Positions 51,135-61,448 of a stretch of 64,000 nucleotides of DNA are shown in pieces. Under the pieces are notes generated by a model. It searched no databases. It had not been told where the DNA came from and worked only from the letters and a program-made list of their open reading frames with translations. The stretch covers positions 1 to 64,000 of the forward strand of contig NZ_JAEMUX010000013.1 in NCBI RefSeq assembly GCF_016598475.1, given 5' to 3'. This DNA is from Streptomyces adelaidensis. GTDB lineage: Bacteria; Actinomycetota; Actinomycetes; Streptomycetales; Streptomycetaceae. Position 1 is the first letter of the stretch. Each line of letters opens with the position of its first letter. Position numbers and translations under genes: made by a program.

Positions 51135-51836
51135 CTAACCCGCCGCCGCGAGCGCCCGCTCCACCCCCGGTTCCTCGGGCCCGAGGAACCGGGGGTCCGG
51201 CTCGAACAGGGCGTCCAGCGATGCCTTGCCCGCGGCGAACAGCTCCCGGGTGGCGCCGTAGTACCAGGTCCCGTTGTGCCGGTCCTGCACCCCGATGCCG
51301 TACGACTCGACGCCCGCCTCCTGGCACAACGCGACCGCCCGGCGGATGTGGAAGCCCTGGCTGATGAGGACCGCGCGGTCGACGCCGAAGATCTTCTTGG
51401 CGCGGACGCAGGAGTCCCACGTGTCGAACCCGGCGTAGTCACTGACTATGCGGCCGTCGGGCACCCCGTTCTCGGTGAGGTAGGCGCGCATCGCGTCCGG
51501 CTCGTCGTACTCCTCGCGGCTGTTGTCCCCGGTGACCAGCACCACCTTGATCCGGCCCGTGCGGTACAGCTCGGCCGCCGCGTCCAGCCGGCGCGCGAGG
51601 TACGGGGACGGCTCGCCCTGCCACAGGCCCGCGCCGAAGACCACCGCGACCTCGGTGCGCGGCACGTCGGCCGTGGTCCGCAGCCGGTCGTCGGCGGCCG
51701 TGAATACCCAGGTCGAGGGCAGCAGCGCCAGCACGCACAGCAGCATGGCCGCCTGCACGGCCCGCCGCCGCCCCGTACGCGTACGCGGCAGCCGGAGGAC
51801 CCGCCTCACGAGGTCGCCCCGAATGACACGCTTCAC
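51135..51836 (-). CDS. SanA/YdcF-like DUF218 membrane protein
   Basis: 233 aa. One N-terminal membrane helix (AVQAAMLLCVLALLPSTWVF), then the DUF218 domain: VAVVFGAGLWQGEPSPYLARR, VLVTGDNSREEYDEPDAM, ISQGFHIRRAVALCQEAG. SanA of enteric bacteria affects envelope permeability to vancomycin. GTG at 51836 (VKRVIRGDLVRR) with GGGGGA upstream is preferred to upstream starts, which would add a 25-residue hydrophilic lead. Confidence 0.85.
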   Translation of the reverse strand: MKRVIRGDLVRRVLRLPRTRTGRRRAVQAAMLLCVLALLPSTWVFTAADDRLRTTADVPRTEVAVVFGAGLWQGEPSPYLARRLDAAAELYRTGRIKVVLVTGDNSREEYDEPDAMRAYLTENGVPDGRIVSDYAGFDTWDSCVRAKKIFGVDRAVLISQGFHIRRAVALCQEAGVESYGIGVQDRHNGTWYYGATRELFAAGKASLDALFEPDPRFLGPEEPGVERALAAAG

Positions 51837-52088
51837 CTGGTCCCCCTGAGTGTCCGGACTGTGTGTCCTGGTTGTTTCGGCGGTGCTCGACAGCCCCGCC
51901 GATTCGATCAACGAAGACGCCGTCCACGAAGATCCGGTTCACTCCACAGAGTGAGCCGTCTCACTCGACCGGGACGAAACCACAGGTCACGAAGGTTCAC
52001 ACGCCCCCATGGCCCGCCGTGAACCCCCGGAAAACACCCGTCATTCCCGTGCAACGGGAAGGCAACCTCTCCCCGGCACCATCGGTCC

Positions 52089-52952
52089 ATGAAGGCGACG
52101 ACGAGCAAGTCGAACGCAGACCTCGACAGTACGGCGCACCTCATGAACCGGATCAGTGATCAGTTGGCCGGCCAGCTCAGCCTCCTCTCGCGCAACGGCA
52201 CCCGGCGCCCCGCCGCCCCCGCGCTCGTCCTGGTGGCGCACGGCAGCCGCGACCCGCGCGCCCTGGCGACCGTACGCACCCTCATGGACCGCGTCCGCGA
52301 CCAGCGCCCCGGCCTCTCCGTACACCTCGGCCACATCGAGCTGAACGAGCCCCTGCTCCCCGACACCCTGGCCGCGCTCGGCGACCGGGAAGCCGTCCTC
52401 GTCCCGCTCCTCCTCAGCCGGGGCTACCACATCAAGCAGGACATCCCCGAGATGGCCGCCGCGGCCGAGGCACACACGCGGATGGCGGCCCCCCTCGGCC
52501 CGCACCCCCTCCTCGTGGAGACCCTCCACACCCGCCTCGTCGAGGCCGGCTGGCCCACCCGGATGAGCGAGCCCCGGCGCCGCGCGAGCGCCGTCGTCCT
52601 GGCCGCCGCCGGCTCCCGCGACCCCGAGGCGGCCGTCGACACCGGCCGCACGGCCCAGCTCCTGGCCGACCGCCTGGGCGTCCCCGTGACCCCCGCCTAC
52701 GCCTCCGCCACCACCCCCACCGTCCACGACGCCGTACGCTCCCTCACCGCCCGAGGCCACCACCACATCGCCGTAGCCTCCTACTTCACCGCCCCCGGCC
52801 GCTTCGCCACGGAGTGCGCCGAAGCGGCCCCCTGGACAGCCGCGGCCCCCCTGGGAGCCCACCCGGCCATGGCGAAACTGATCCTGCACAGGTACGACCA
52901 GACCCTGTCGACCCCGGAGACAGCGGTGGAGCGAGCCCTGGCATCGGCGTAG
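52089..52952 (+). CDS. sirohydrochlorin chelatase (CbiX/SirB-like)
   Basis: 287 aa with two CbiX-type halves: ALVLVAHGSRDPRALATVRT with the metal His, VPLLLSRGYHIKQDIPEM with the second His, and a repeat VVLAAAGSRDPEAA in the second half. Inserts iron (or cobalt) into sirohydrochlorin. Its position in the nitrate/nitrite assimilation neighbourhood fits a supply of siroheme for NirB. The 252-bp gap upstream shows no other gene. Confidence 0.87.
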   Translation: MKATTSKSNADLDSTAHLMNRISDQLAGQLSLLSRNGTRRPAAPALVLVAHGSRDPRALATVRTLMDRVRDQRPGLSVHLGHIELNEPLLPDTLAALGDREAVLVPLLLSRGYHIKQDIPEMAAAAEAHTRMAAPLGPHPLLVETLHTRLVEAGWPTRMSEPRRRASAVVLAAAGSRDPEAAVDTGRTAQLLADRLGVPVTPAYASATTPTVHDAVRSLTARGHHHIAVASYFTAPGRFATECAEAAPWTAAAPLGAHPAMAKLILHRYDQTLSTPETAVERALASA

Positions 52953-52959
52953 GAAGCGC

Positions 52960-53040
52960 CCTGTAAGGGGCGCGGGGCTGTACTGATATGCGGCTCCGCC
53001 GCGTGGGCACGACCAGCCACGCACGGACCCGCACGCGCCG
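52960..53040 (+). repeat. REP-type intergenic repeat, copy C (variant)
   Basis: GCCCTGTAAGGGGCGCGGGG followed by an inserted TATGCGGCTCCGCCGCGTG hairpin and then CACGACCAGCCACGCACGG. It carries the two halves of the repeat family with a different centre. Confidence 0.6.
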
Positions 53041-53105
53041 ATCATCAGAACCCGGCAGACGAGTAGGCGCACCCGTTTGTCACTGCTTGCGCTTACTGTC
53101 GAGGG

Positions 53106-54422
53106 ATGGAAGGCGCCGCACCACACCCCCACGAGAACCACACCCCACCCCTCGGCTATGACCCGACGTCAGTCGAACGCTGGGCCCCCGAACCCGACAA
53201 ACGCCCCGGCCGCACCGCCTTCCAACGCGACCGGGCCCGCGTACTCCACTCCTCCGCCCTGCGCAGACTCGCCGGCAAGACCCAAGTGGTCACGCCCGGC
53301 ACCCGCAACCAGGCCTGGGACGCCAGCCCCCGCACCCGCCTGACCCACTCCCTTGAGTGCGCCCAGGTCGGCCGCGAGCTGGGCGCCGCCCTCGGCTGCG
53401 ACCCGGACCTCGTGGAGGCGGCCTGCCTCTCCCACGACCTCGGCCACCCCCCGTTCGGCCACAACGGCGAACAGGCGCTCAACGAATTCGCCGAGGACTG
53501 CGGCGGCTTCGAGGGCAACGCCCAGTCCCTGCGCCTGCTGACCCGCATCGAACCGAAGCGCTTCGTACGGACCCCCGAGTCGGACGACCTCATGAGCGTC
53601 GGCCTCAACCTCACCCGAGCCGCCCTGGACGCCGCCACCAAGTACCCCTGGCCCCGCGGCGGCCACCCCACCGACCCCGCGTCCCCCAAGTTCGGCGTCT
53701 ACGACGACGACCGCCCCGTCTTCGACTGGGTCCGCAAGGACGCCCCCGGCGCGAGCACGACCTTCGAGGCCCAGGTCATGGACTGGTCCGACGACGTGGC
53801 GTACTCCGTGCACGACGTCGAGGACGGCCTGCACGCGGGCCACATCGACCCGGGCTGCCTGCACGCGGAGCCCGAACGGCAGGCGGTGTTCCAGGTGGCG
53901 CTCGGCCGGTACGTGCCCGCCGACACCGACCCCGCCGAACTCGCCGAGGCCCTCGACCGCCTCCTCGACCAGGAGTGGTGGCCGCACGGCTACGACGGCA
54001 CGGCCGTCGCCCAGGCCCGGCTGAAGGACGCCACCAGCCAGCTCATCGGCCGCTTCTGCCTGGCCGCCGAGGGAGCCACCCGGCAGGCGTACGGCACCGG
54101 CCGCCTCACCAGGTACGTCGCCGAACTGGTCGTCCCGCGCGCCGCGCGCCTGGAGTGCGCGGTCCTCAAGGCCGTCGCCGACCGGTATGTGATGCAGCGG
54201 GCCGAGCAGGAGCGGCTCCGCGCCGACCAGCGGATCGTCGTTGCCGAGCTGGCCGAGGCGCTCACCGCTCGCGCGCCGGCGGGACTCGAACCCCAGTTCC
54301 GCGCGATGTTCGACACGGCGGAGGCCGACCGTGCCCGCAAGCGGGTGATCGTCGACCAGATCGCGTCCCTCACCGACCCCTCGGCCCGCACGCTGCACGC
54401 GAGACTGACGGGGCGCAGGTGA
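53106..54422 (+). CDS. dgt: deoxyguanosinetriphosphate triphosphohydrolase-like protein
   Basis: 438 aa HD-domain enzyme: [29 protein letters not shown] (metal-binding HD) and [16 protein letters not shown]. Hydrolyses dNTPs to deoxynucleosides and triphosphate. The N-terminus has [23 protein letters not shown], the usual beginning of bacterial Dgt subfamily 2 proteins. Upstream of dnaG with one flavoprotein gene between, the usual actinobacterial replication neighbourhood. Confidence 0.93.
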   Translation: MEGAAPHPHENHTPPLGYDPTSVERWAPEPDKRPGRTAFQRDRARVLHSSALRRLAGKTQVVTPGTRNQAWDASPRTRLTHSLECAQVGRELGAALGCDPDLVEAACLSHDLGHPPFGHNGEQALNEFAEDCGGFEGNAQSLRLLTRIEPKRFVRTPESDDLMSVGLNLTRAALDAATKYPWPRGGHPTDPASPKFGVYDDDRPVFDWVRKDAPGASTTFEAQVMDWSDDVAYSVHDVEDGLHAGHIDPGCLHAEPERQAVFQVALGRYVPADTDPAELAEALDRLLDQEWWPHGYDGTAVAQARLKDATSQLIGRFCLAAEGATRQAYGTGRLTRYVAELVVPRAARLECAVLKAVADRYVMQRAEQERLRADQRIVVAELAEALTARAPAGLEPQFRAMFDTAEADRARKRVIVDQIASLTDPSARTLHARLTGRR

Positions 54423-54526
54423 CAAAGACGTGACCCTCCGTGGCCTGATCGGGTCACTACCTCTTCCCGCATCACGCTGTGTGCGGGACGCTCGCATGTG
54501 GACGCACCCTTAAGAGGAGGCATCAA

Positions 54527-55792
54527 GTGGTCGACGCGGATCAGACATTCGTCATCGTCGGTGGCGGTCTCGCCGGCGCGAAGGCGGCCGAGACGCTCCG
54601 AGCGGAGGGCTTCACCGGCCGCGTGATACTGATCTGTGACGAACGCGACCACCCCTACGAGCGCCCGCCGCTCTCCAAGGGCTATCTGCTCGGCAAGGAG
54701 GAACGCGACAGCGTCTTCGTCCACGAGCCGTCCTGGTACGCGCGCAACGACATCGAACTGCACCTCGGCCAGACGGTCGACGCGATCGACCGTACGGCGA
54801 GGACCGTCCGCTTCGGCGACGACGGCACCCTTGTCCACTACGACAAGCTGCTGATCGCGACCGGCGCCGAGCCCCGCCGCCTGGACATCCCGGGCACGGA
54901 CCTCGCGGGCGTCCACCATCTGCGCCGCCTCGCCCACGCCGAGCGCCTCAAGGGCGTCCTCGCCGCCCTCGGCCGCGACAACGGCCACCTCGTCATCGCG
55001 GGTGCCGGCTGGATCGGCCTGGAGGTGGCGGCGGCGGCCCGCGAGTACGGCGCGGAGGTGACGGTCGTCGAGCCCGAGCCGACGCCGCTGCACGGCGTCC
55101 TCGGCCCCGAGCTCGGCAACCTCTTCGCCGAGCTGCACCGCGAGCGCGGTGTCCGCTTCCACTTCGGGGCGCGGCTCACGGAGATCGTCGGCCAGGACGG
55201 GATGGTCCTGGCGGCCCGTACGGACACGGGGGAGGAGCACCCGGCGCACGACGTCCTCGCGGCCATCGGCGCCGCCCCGCGCATCGGCCTCGCCGAAGCC
55301 GCCGGGCTGGAGGTGGCCGACCGGTCACAGGGCGGCGGCATCGCGGTGGACGCCCGGCTCCGCACGTCCGACCCCGCGATCCACGCGGCCGGTGACGTCG
55401 TGTCCTTCCCGCACGCCCTGTTCGACACCCGGCTGCGCGTCGAGCACTGGGCCAACGCGCTCAACGGCGGGCCGGCGGCCGCCCGGGCGATGCTCGGGCA
55501 GGACGTCACCTACGACCGGGTGCCCTATTTCTTCTCCGACCAGTACGACCTGGGGATGGAGTACTCGGGGTGGGCGCCGCCCGGCTCGTACGACCAGGTG
55601 CTGATCCGGGGGGACGCGGGCAAGCGGGAGTTCATCGCGTTCTGGACGAAGGAGGGTCGGGTGCTCGCGGGGATGAACGTGAATGTGTGGGACGTCACGG
55701 AGCCGATCCAGAAGCTGATCCGTTCGCGGGCGCGGGTCGATGTCGAGGCGCTCTCGAATCCTCAGGTGCCGCTGGAGAGCCTGATCGCCTAG
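54527..55792 (+). CDS. ferredoxin-reductase-like FAD oxidoreductase
   Basis: 421 aa: FVIVGGGLAGAKAAETLRAEG (FAD), YERPPLSKGYLLG, LLIATGAEPRRLDIPG, LVIAGAGWIGLEVAAAAREYG (NAD), IHAAGDVVSFPH, and the reductase C-terminal domain (MEYSGWAPPGSYDQVLIRG). Resembles reductases that feed Rieske ferredoxins or P450s. GTG start with AGAGGAGG six bases upstream. Confidence 0.92.
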   Translation: MVDADQTFVIVGGGLAGAKAAETLRAEGFTGRVILICDERDHPYERPPLSKGYLLGKEERDSVFVHEPSWYARNDIELHLGQTVDAIDRTARTVRFGDDGTLVHYDKLLIATGAEPRRLDIPGTDLAGVHHLRRLAHAERLKGVLAALGRDNGHLVIAGAGWIGLEVAAAAREYGAEVTVVEPEPTPLHGVLGPELGNLFAELHRERGVRFHFGARLTEIVGQDGMVLAARTDTGEEHPAHDVLAAIGAAPRIGLAEAAGLEVADRSQGGGIAVDARLRTSDPAIHAAGDVVSFPHALFDTRLRVEHWANALNGGPAAARAMLGQDVTYDRVPYFFSDQYDLGMEYSGWAPPGSYDQVLIRGDAGKREFIAFWTKEGRVLAGMNVNVWDVTEPIQKLIRSRARVDVEALSNPQVPLESLIA

Positions 55793-55832
55793 GCGTCCGC
55801 GGGGCTGGGGCGTGGGGCAGTGCGGGTGGTAT

Positions 55833-55876
55833 GGGGTCGCTCGCGCAGTTCCCCGCGCCCCTTGCGGGGCGCTGCC
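55833..55876 (-). repeat. REP-type intergenic repeat, copy D, inverted
   Basis: On the minus strand the core GCGCGGGGAACTGCGCGAG appears after a CGCCCCGCAAGGGGCGCG hairpin, between the flavoprotein gene and dnaG. It could end the former transcript. Confidence 0.75.
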
Positions 55877-55905
55877 TGTGCCCCATGGCTGTCAGTGGAC
55901 CACCG

Positions 55906-55918
55906 TAGAATCACCGCG
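55906..55918 (+). promoter_or_regulatory. probable leaderless promoter of dnaG
   Basis: TAGAAT at 55906-55911 ends six bases before the dnaG GTG, the standard -10 to +1 distance. No Shine-Dalgarno sequence is present. Confidence 0.6.
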
Positions 55919-57819
55919 TGGCAGGACGGATCAATGACGAGGACGTGAAGGCGGTACGGGACGCGGTCCCGATCGACGCCGTGGTGTCCGAGTACCTCCA
56001 GCTGCGCAACGCGGGCGGTGGGAACCTCAAAGGACTCTGCCCGTTCCACGACGAGAAGTCGCCCTCCTTCCAGGTCAGCCCCAGCAAGGGGCTCTTCCAC
56101 TGCTTCGGCTGCCAGGAGGGCGGCGACACCATCACCTTTGTGATGAAGGTCGACCACCTCTCCTTCTCGGAGGTGGTGGAGCGCCTGGCCGCCCAGGCCG
56201 GCATCACCCTGCGCTACGAGGAGGGCGGGTACAACCCCTCCCACCAGCGCGGCGAGCGGATCCGCCTGGTCGAGGCGCACAAGATCGCCGCCGAGTGGTA
56301 CGCGGAGCAGCTGGCCACGAGCCCCGAGGCCGACACCGGCCGGATGTTCCTCGCCGAGCGCGGCTTCGACCAGGCGGCGGCCGTCCACTTCGGCGTCGGC
56401 TACAGCCCCCAGGGCTGGGACCACCTCACCCGTTTCCTCCGCGGCAAGGGCTTCGCCGACAAGGAGCTGCTCCTCTCCGGGCTGTCCCAGGAGGGCCGCC
56501 GCGGCCCCATCGACCGCTTCCGCGGCCGCCTGATGTGGCCCATCCGCGACATCGGCGGCGAGGTCGTCGGCTTCGGCGCGCGCAAGCTCTACGAGGCGGA
56601 CAACGGACCCAAGTACCTGAACACGCCCGACACGGCCATCTACCGCAAGTCCCAGGTCCTCTACGGCATCGACCTCGCCAAGAAGGACATCGCCAAGGCC
56701 AGCCGGGCCGTCGTGGTCGAGGGCTACACGGACGTCATGGCCTGCCACCTCGCCGGCGTCACGACCGCCATCGCGACCTGCGGCACGGCCTTCGGCGGCG
56801 ACCACATCAAGATCCTCCGCCGCCTGCTGATGGACAACGGCAGCGCCCGCGTGATCTTCACCTTCGACGGCGACGCGGCCGGCCAGAAGGCCGCCCTGCG
56901 CGCCTTCGAGGACGACCAGAAGTTCGCCGCCGAGACATACATCGCGATCGCACCCGACGGCATGGACCCCTGCGAGCTGCGCCTGGCGAAGGGCGACCAG
57001 GCGGTCGCGGAGCTGGCCGAACCCCGCACCCCGCTCTTCGAGTTCGCCCTCCGCCAGATCGTCGCCCGCTACGACCTGGAGACCCCGGCGGGGCGGGCCG
57101 CCGCCCTCGACGAGGCCGCGCCCATCGTGGCCCGCATCAAGAACAGCGGCGCCCAGCACGAGGTCGCCGTGCAGCTCGCCGGCATGCTCGGCATCCTCGA
57201 CACCCAGTTCGTCGTCAAGCGCGTCGCCCAGCTCGCCCGCTGGGCCCGCGACCGCGGCGGCAAGGGCCCCGCCCCGGCCCAGCAGCGCCCCTCCCAGCCG
57301 TACGAGTCCGCCTCCCGGCCCCCTTCCGGCCCCGCCCTCACCCTCCGCAACCCGGTCTACGCCACCGAGCGCGAACTCCTCAAACTCGCCCTGCAGCGGC
57401 CCGAGTTGGTCGCCCCGGCGTTCGACGCGTACGGGGCCGACGAGTTCACCGCCGACCAGTACGCGGCCGTACGCCAGACGATCATCGAGGCGGGCGGTGT
57501 CGAGTACGGCGTGACGGACCCGCAGGAGTACCTGATCCGGGTCCGCGAGGCCGCGCCGGACGACACCGTGCGGGCCATGGTGACCGAGCTGGCCGTCGAG
57601 GCGATCATGCGCAAGACGGTCGACGACGTCTACGCGGGCGCCCAACTGGTCACCGTCCGCCGCCGCGCCGTCGAACGCCGGGTGCGCGACGTGCAGGGCA
57701 GCCTGGCCCGCGCGAGCACGCACGGCGACCCGGCCCAGCTGGCCGCCGTACAGAACGAGTTGTGGGTCCTCCAGCAGTACGACCAGGCACTGCGGGAGCG
57801 GGGCGCGGAGGCGCTCTGA
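55918..57819 (+). CDS. dnaG: DNA primase
   Basis: 633 aa. CHC2 zinc finger (CPFHDEKSPSFQVSPSKGLFH then CFGC), the catalytic core with SRAVVVEGYTDVMA (TOPRIM Glu) and IFTFDGDAAGQKAALRAF (DxD), a DnaB-binding C-terminal helical domain after a Pro/Ser linker (about residues 450-480). Makes RNA primers at the fork. GTG start without ribosome site. Confidence 0.97.
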   Translation: MAGRINDEDVKAVRDAVPIDAVVSEYLQLRNAGGGNLKGLCPFHDEKSPSFQVSPSKGLFHCFGCQEGGDTITFVMKVDHLSFSEVVERLAAQAGITLRYEEGGYNPSHQRGERIRLVEAHKIAAEWYAEQLATSPEADTGRMFLAERGFDQAAAVHFGVGYSPQGWDHLTRFLRGKGFADKELLLSGLSQEGRRGPIDRFRGRLMWPIRDIGGEVVGFGARKLYEADNGPKYLNTPDTAIYRKSQVLYGIDLAKKDIAKASRAVVVEGYTDVMACHLAGVTTAIATCGTAFGGDHIKILRRLLMDNGSARVIFTFDGDAAGQKAALRAFEDDQKFAAETYIAIAPDGMDPCELRLAKGDQAVAELAEPRTPLFEFALRQIVARYDLETPAGRAAALDEAAPIVARIKNSGAQHEVAVQLAGMLGILDTQFVVKRVAQLARWARDRGGKGPAPAQQRPSQPYESASRPPSGPALTLRNPVYATERELLKLALQRPELVAPAFDAYGADEFTADQYAAVRQTIIEAGGVEYGVTDPQEYLIRVREAAPDDTVRAMVTELAVEAIMRKTVDDVYAGAQLVTVRRRAVERRVRDVQGSLARASTHGDPAQLAAVQNELWVLQQYDQALRERGAEAL

Positions 57820-58196
57820 GCCGCGCCGGCCGGGCCCCGGGACGTGAACGCCCCCGGTGCACATATGCCAATACCGCGCCGGAGCCGCCCCGTTCCATAC
57901 GGCCTTCAAGCGGTTTACGGGCCTCCCAGCAGCGCACTCGTACGGCAGGGTGACCGCGGCGTCACGGACCGGACGCAAAAAGTCACCGCACGCCCCTCGT
58001 GGCGGCTGTGTGTCGTACTCCACACTGGGTTCCGGTGCCTGAGTCCTCGGAGCGCGGCCGACCCGTCCCCCATGGGTCCGAGATCCCCGCGGTTCCGCTC
58101 GATGAGTACGGGATGGATGGCGGCGAGGCCGCCCGCGCCATCCCCGACGTACCGCTGCCGTACGCCTCAGCAGCGACATTCCTGGAGGTCGCGCCC

Positions 58197-59354
58197 GTGC
58201 AGACCCAGACCCTGATCCAGAACGACACCAGTACGGCCATCAGTACCGACGGCGTGGAGCAGGAGGCGGAGACCGACGTCATCGCCGCGGTCCCCGCCCA
58301 GAGCCGCGCCGCGCACCACCCCGAGACGGCGCCGGACGGTCCGCCCGGCCAGGACGAGCCGCCCGCCGCCGAGGTGGAGGCCGTCGAGACGGCCGAGCCG
58401 CCCGAGCCCGTGGAACCACCGCGCAGCCGCGCCGACACCAGCGGTCCGTCGTCCGACCTGTTCCGCCAGTACCTGCGCGAGATCGGCCGCATCCCGCTGC
58501 TCACGGCCGCCGAGGAGGTGGAACTCGCCCGCAGGGTCGAGGCCGGCCTCTTCGCCGAGGAGAAACTCGGCGGCGCCACCGACCTCGACACCCAGCTCGC
58601 CCTCGACCTCGACAAGCTGGTCGTCATGGGCCGCATGGCCAAGCGCCGCCTCATCGAGGCGAACCTCCGGCTCGTCGTCTCCGTCGCGAAGCGCTACGTC
58701 GGCCGCGGCCTGACCATGCTCGACCTGGTCCAGGAGGGCAACCTCGGCCTGATCCGCGCCGTCGAGAAGTTCGACTACGCCCGCGGCTACAAGTTCTCGA
58801 CCTACGCCACCTGGTGGATCCGCCAGGCCATGTCCCGGGCCCTGGCCGACCAGGCCCGCACGATCCGAGTCCCCGTCCACGTGGTCGAGTTGATCAACCG
58901 GGTCATCCGCGTCCAGCGCCGCATGCTCCAGGAACGGGGCTACGAACCCACCCCCGAGGAAGTCGCCGCCCACCTCGACCTCCTGCCCGAACGCGTCACC
59001 GAGGTCCTCCGCCTCGCCCAGGAACCGGTCTCCCTGCACGCCCCCGTGGGCGAGGAGGACGACGTGGCCCTCGGCGACCTCATCGAGGACGGCGACGCCG
59101 CGAGCCCCGTCGAGTCGGCCGCCTTCCTCCTCCTGCGCGAACACCTCGAAGCGGTCCTCTCCACCCTCGGCGAACGCGAACGCAAGGTCGTCCAACTCCG
59201 CTACGGCCTCGCCGACGGCCGCCCCCGCACCCTGGAGGAGATCGGCCGCATCTTCGGCGTAACCCGCGAACGCATAAGGCAGATCGAGTCCAAGACCCTG
59301 AACAAACTCAGGGACCACGCCTTCGCGGACCAGCTGAGGGGCTACCTGGACTGA
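58197..59354 (+). CDS. hrdA: group 2 sigma factor, HrdA type
   Basis: 385 aa from the GTG at 58197, which has GGAGG eight bases upstream; the frame stays open back to 57999 with other GTG/ATG codons. The acidic, Pro-rich N-terminus precedes regions 1.2 ([21 protein letters not shown]), 2 ([53 protein letters not shown]), 3 and 4 ([35 protein letters not shown]). Very similar to HrdB in regions 2 and 4, and beside dnaG as I recall for hrdA in S. coelicolor. No other gene is recognised between 57820 and 58196. Confidence 0.88.
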   Translation: MQTQTLIQNDTSTAISTDGVEQEAETDVIAAVPAQSRAAHHPETAPDGPPGQDEPPAAEVEAVETAEPPEPVEPPRSRADTSGPSSDLFRQYLREIGRIPLLTAAEEVELARRVEAGLFAEEKLGGATDLDTQLALDLDKLVVMGRMAKRRLIEANLRLVVSVAKRYVGRGLTMLDLVQEGNLGLIRAVEKFDYARGYKFSTYATWWIRQAMSRALADQARTIRVPVHVVELINRVIRVQRRMLQERGYEPTPEEVAAHLDLLPERVTEVLRLAQEPVSLHAPVGEEDDVALGDLIEDGDAASPVESAAFLLLREHLEAVLSTLGERERKVVQLRYGLADGRPRTLEEIGRIFGVTRERIRQIESKTLNKLRDHAFADQLRGYLD

Positions 59355-59370
59355 GGATCCGTCTGCAGCC

Positions 59371-59500
59371 CCGTCTTTCAGGGGCGCGGGGAACTGCGCG
59401 ACCAGCCCCCACGCACCTGCACCCGAAAACGGGGATCGAAGGGGCGCAGCCCCTGGTGATGGGACGGGTAGGGGCGGCGGGGGCGAAAAATCCCACGCCC
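59371..59500 (+). repeat. composite intergenic repeat, copy E
   Basis: GCGCGGGGAACTGCGCGAC (59385-59403) is followed by GATCGAAGGGGCGCAGCCCC and GATGGGACGGGTAGGGGCGG, the same order as at 36.7 kb. It lies between convergent hrdA and ABC genes. Confidence 0.85.
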
Positions 59501-59510
59501 CCCACCTCCC

Positions 59511-61448
59511 TCAGTCCACCTCAGCCACAGCCTCGGCGAACTGCGCCTTGTACAGCCGCGCATAAGCCCCACCCGCGGCCAACAACTCCCCATGCGCCCC
59601 CTGCTCGACGATCGCCCCGCTCTCCATCACCAGAATCGTGTCCGCGTCCCGGACCGTCGACAGCCGATGCGCGATCACGAACGACGTACGCCCATGCGCC
59701 AACTTCGCCATCGCCTTCTGGATCAACACCTCCGTACGCGTGTCCACCGAACTCGTCGCCTCGTCCAGCACCAGAATCACCGGATCGGACAGAAACGCCC
59801 GAGCGATGGTGATGAGCTGCTTCTCACCGGCGCTCACCCCGCTCCCCTCGTCATCGATCACGGTGTCGTACCCGTCCGGCAACGTCCGGATGAACCGGTC
59901 CGCGTGCGCCGCCCGCGCCGCCTCCTCGATCTCCCCCCGCGTAACCTTCCGCGCCGCGGACGCCCCGTACGCGATGTTGTCCGCGATGGTCCCCCCGAAC
60001 AGCCACGTGTCCTGGAGCACCATCCCGATCCCGTCCCGGAGTTCGTCCCGTGACATGGACGCGATGTCCACCCCGTCCAGGGTGATACGCCCACCCGTGA
60101 CCTCGTAGAACCGCATCAGCAGGTTCACCAGGGTCGTCTTCCCGGCCCCGGTCGGCCCCACGATCGCCACGGTGTGCCCCGGCTCGACGGCCAGCGACAG
60201 ATCCTCGATCAGCGGCTTGTCGGCGTCGTACCGGAAGGACACCCCCGCCAGCGCGACCCGCCCCCGCAGCTCCTCGGGCCGCACCCCGGGCACGGCGTCG
60301 GCGGCCTGCTCGTCGGCGTCCAGCAGTTCGAAGACCCGCTCGGCCGAGGCCACCCCCGACTGCACCAGGTTCGCCATGGACGCCACCTGCGTCAGGGGCA
60401 TCGAGAACTGCCGCGAGTACTGGATGAAGGCCTGCACGTCACCGATGGACAGGGTCCCCGAAGCGACCCGCAGTCCACCCACCACAGCCACCAGCACATA
60501 GTTGATGTTCGACACGAAGAACATCAGCGGCTGCATGATCCCGCTGTTGAACTGGGCCTTGAACCCGGCCTCGTACAGCCGGTCGTTCTCCTCTGCGAAC
60601 TGCTTCGCCGACTCCTCCTGCCGCCCGAACACCTTCACGAGCGTGTGCCCGGTGTACATCTCCTCGATGTGCGCGTTGAGTTTCCCGGTGGTCCGCCACT
60701 GCTGCACGAAGTGCGGCTGCGACCGCTTGCCCACCCGGGTCGCCACCACGAACGACACCGGCACGGTGACGAGCGCGACCAGCGCCAGCAGCGGCGACAC
60801 CCAGAACATCATCACCAGCACACCGATGATGGTGAGGAGCGAGTTGATGAGCTGCCCCATCGACTGCTGCAACGTCTGCCCGATGTTGTCGATGTCGTTG
60901 GTCGCCCGGCTGAGGACCTCTCCCCTCTGCCGCTGGTCGAAGTACGACAGCGGCAGCCGCGACAGCTTCGCCTGGAGCTCTTCGCGCATGCGGTAGACGG
61001 TCCGGTTGATGGCCCGGTTCGAGAGCCGGGTGGCCGCCGCCATCAGCAGCCCGGCGACCAGGAAGATGCCGAGGGCAACCAGCAGTACGCCGCCGACGGC
61101 CCCGAAATCGATGCCCTCGCCGGGCGTGAAGTCCGTGCCCCGCAACATGTCGGCGACACCGCCGTCGCCGCCCGCCCGCAGCCCTTCCAGCACCTCGGCC
61201 TTCGTCTGCCCCGCCGGCATCTCCCGCCCGACGACGCCCGCGAACACCAGGTCGGTCGCCTTGCCGAGGATCCACGGCCCCAGCACCGACAACCCGACGC
61301 TGAACACACCGCACGCGAGCATCGCGTACATCGTGAACCGCTCGGGCCTGAACTGCGCGATCAGTCGTTTCCCGGACCCCTTGAAGTCCATGGAGTGCTG
61401 ATCGGGGCCGCCTCCGGCTCCCGCCATCCGTCCCAACGGCCCGGCCAT
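59511..61448 (-). CDS. ABC exporter half-transporter, canonical Walker B partner
   Basis: 645 aa: six membrane helices then an ATPase domain with Walker A GPTGAGKTTLVNLLMRF, a degenerate signature GVSAGEKQLITIARA, Walker B VILVLDEATSSVD with the catalytic Glu, and FVIAHRLSTVRDAD. The ATG overlaps the stop of the upstream half-transporter (TGATG), so both make a heterodimeric exporter. A loop of about 45 residues between the first two helices is Gly/Glu-rich (AGQTKAEVLEGLRAGGDGG). Confidence 0.92.
   Translation of the reverse strand: MAGPLGRMAGAGGGPDQHSMDFKGSGKRLIAQFRPERFTMYAMLACGVFSVGLSVLGPWILGKATDLVFAGVVGREMPAGQTKAEVLEGLRAGGDGGVADMLRGTDFTPGEGIDFGAVGGVLLVALGIFLVAGLLMAAATRLSNRAINRTVYRMREELQAKLSRLPLSYFDQRQRGEVLSRATNDIDNIGQTLQQSMGQLINSLLTIIGVLVMMFWVSPLLALVALVTVPVSFVVATRVGKRSQPHFVQQWRTTGKLNAHIEEMYTGHTLVKVFGRQEESAKQFAEENDRLYEAGFKAQFNSGIMQPLMFFVSNINYVLVAVVGGLRVASGTLSIGDVQAFIQYSRQFSMPLTQVASMANLVQSGVASAERVFELLDADEQAADAVPGVRPEELRGRVALAGVSFRYDADKPLIEDLSLAVEPGHTVAIVGPTGAGKTTLVNLLMRFYEVTGGRITLDGVDIASMSRDELRDGIGMVLQDTWLFGGTIADNIAYGASAARKVTRGEIEEAARAAHADRFIRTLPDGYDTVIDDEGSGVSAGEKQLITIARAFLSDPVILVLDEATSSVDTRTEVLIQKAMAKLAHGRTSFVIAHRLSTVRDADTILVMESGAIVEQGAHGELLAAGGAYARLYKAQFAEAVAEVD

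Noticed and set aside
55789..58179. 796-codon minus-strand frame opposite dnaG
   Set aside because: Shadow of dnaG; no conserved motif.
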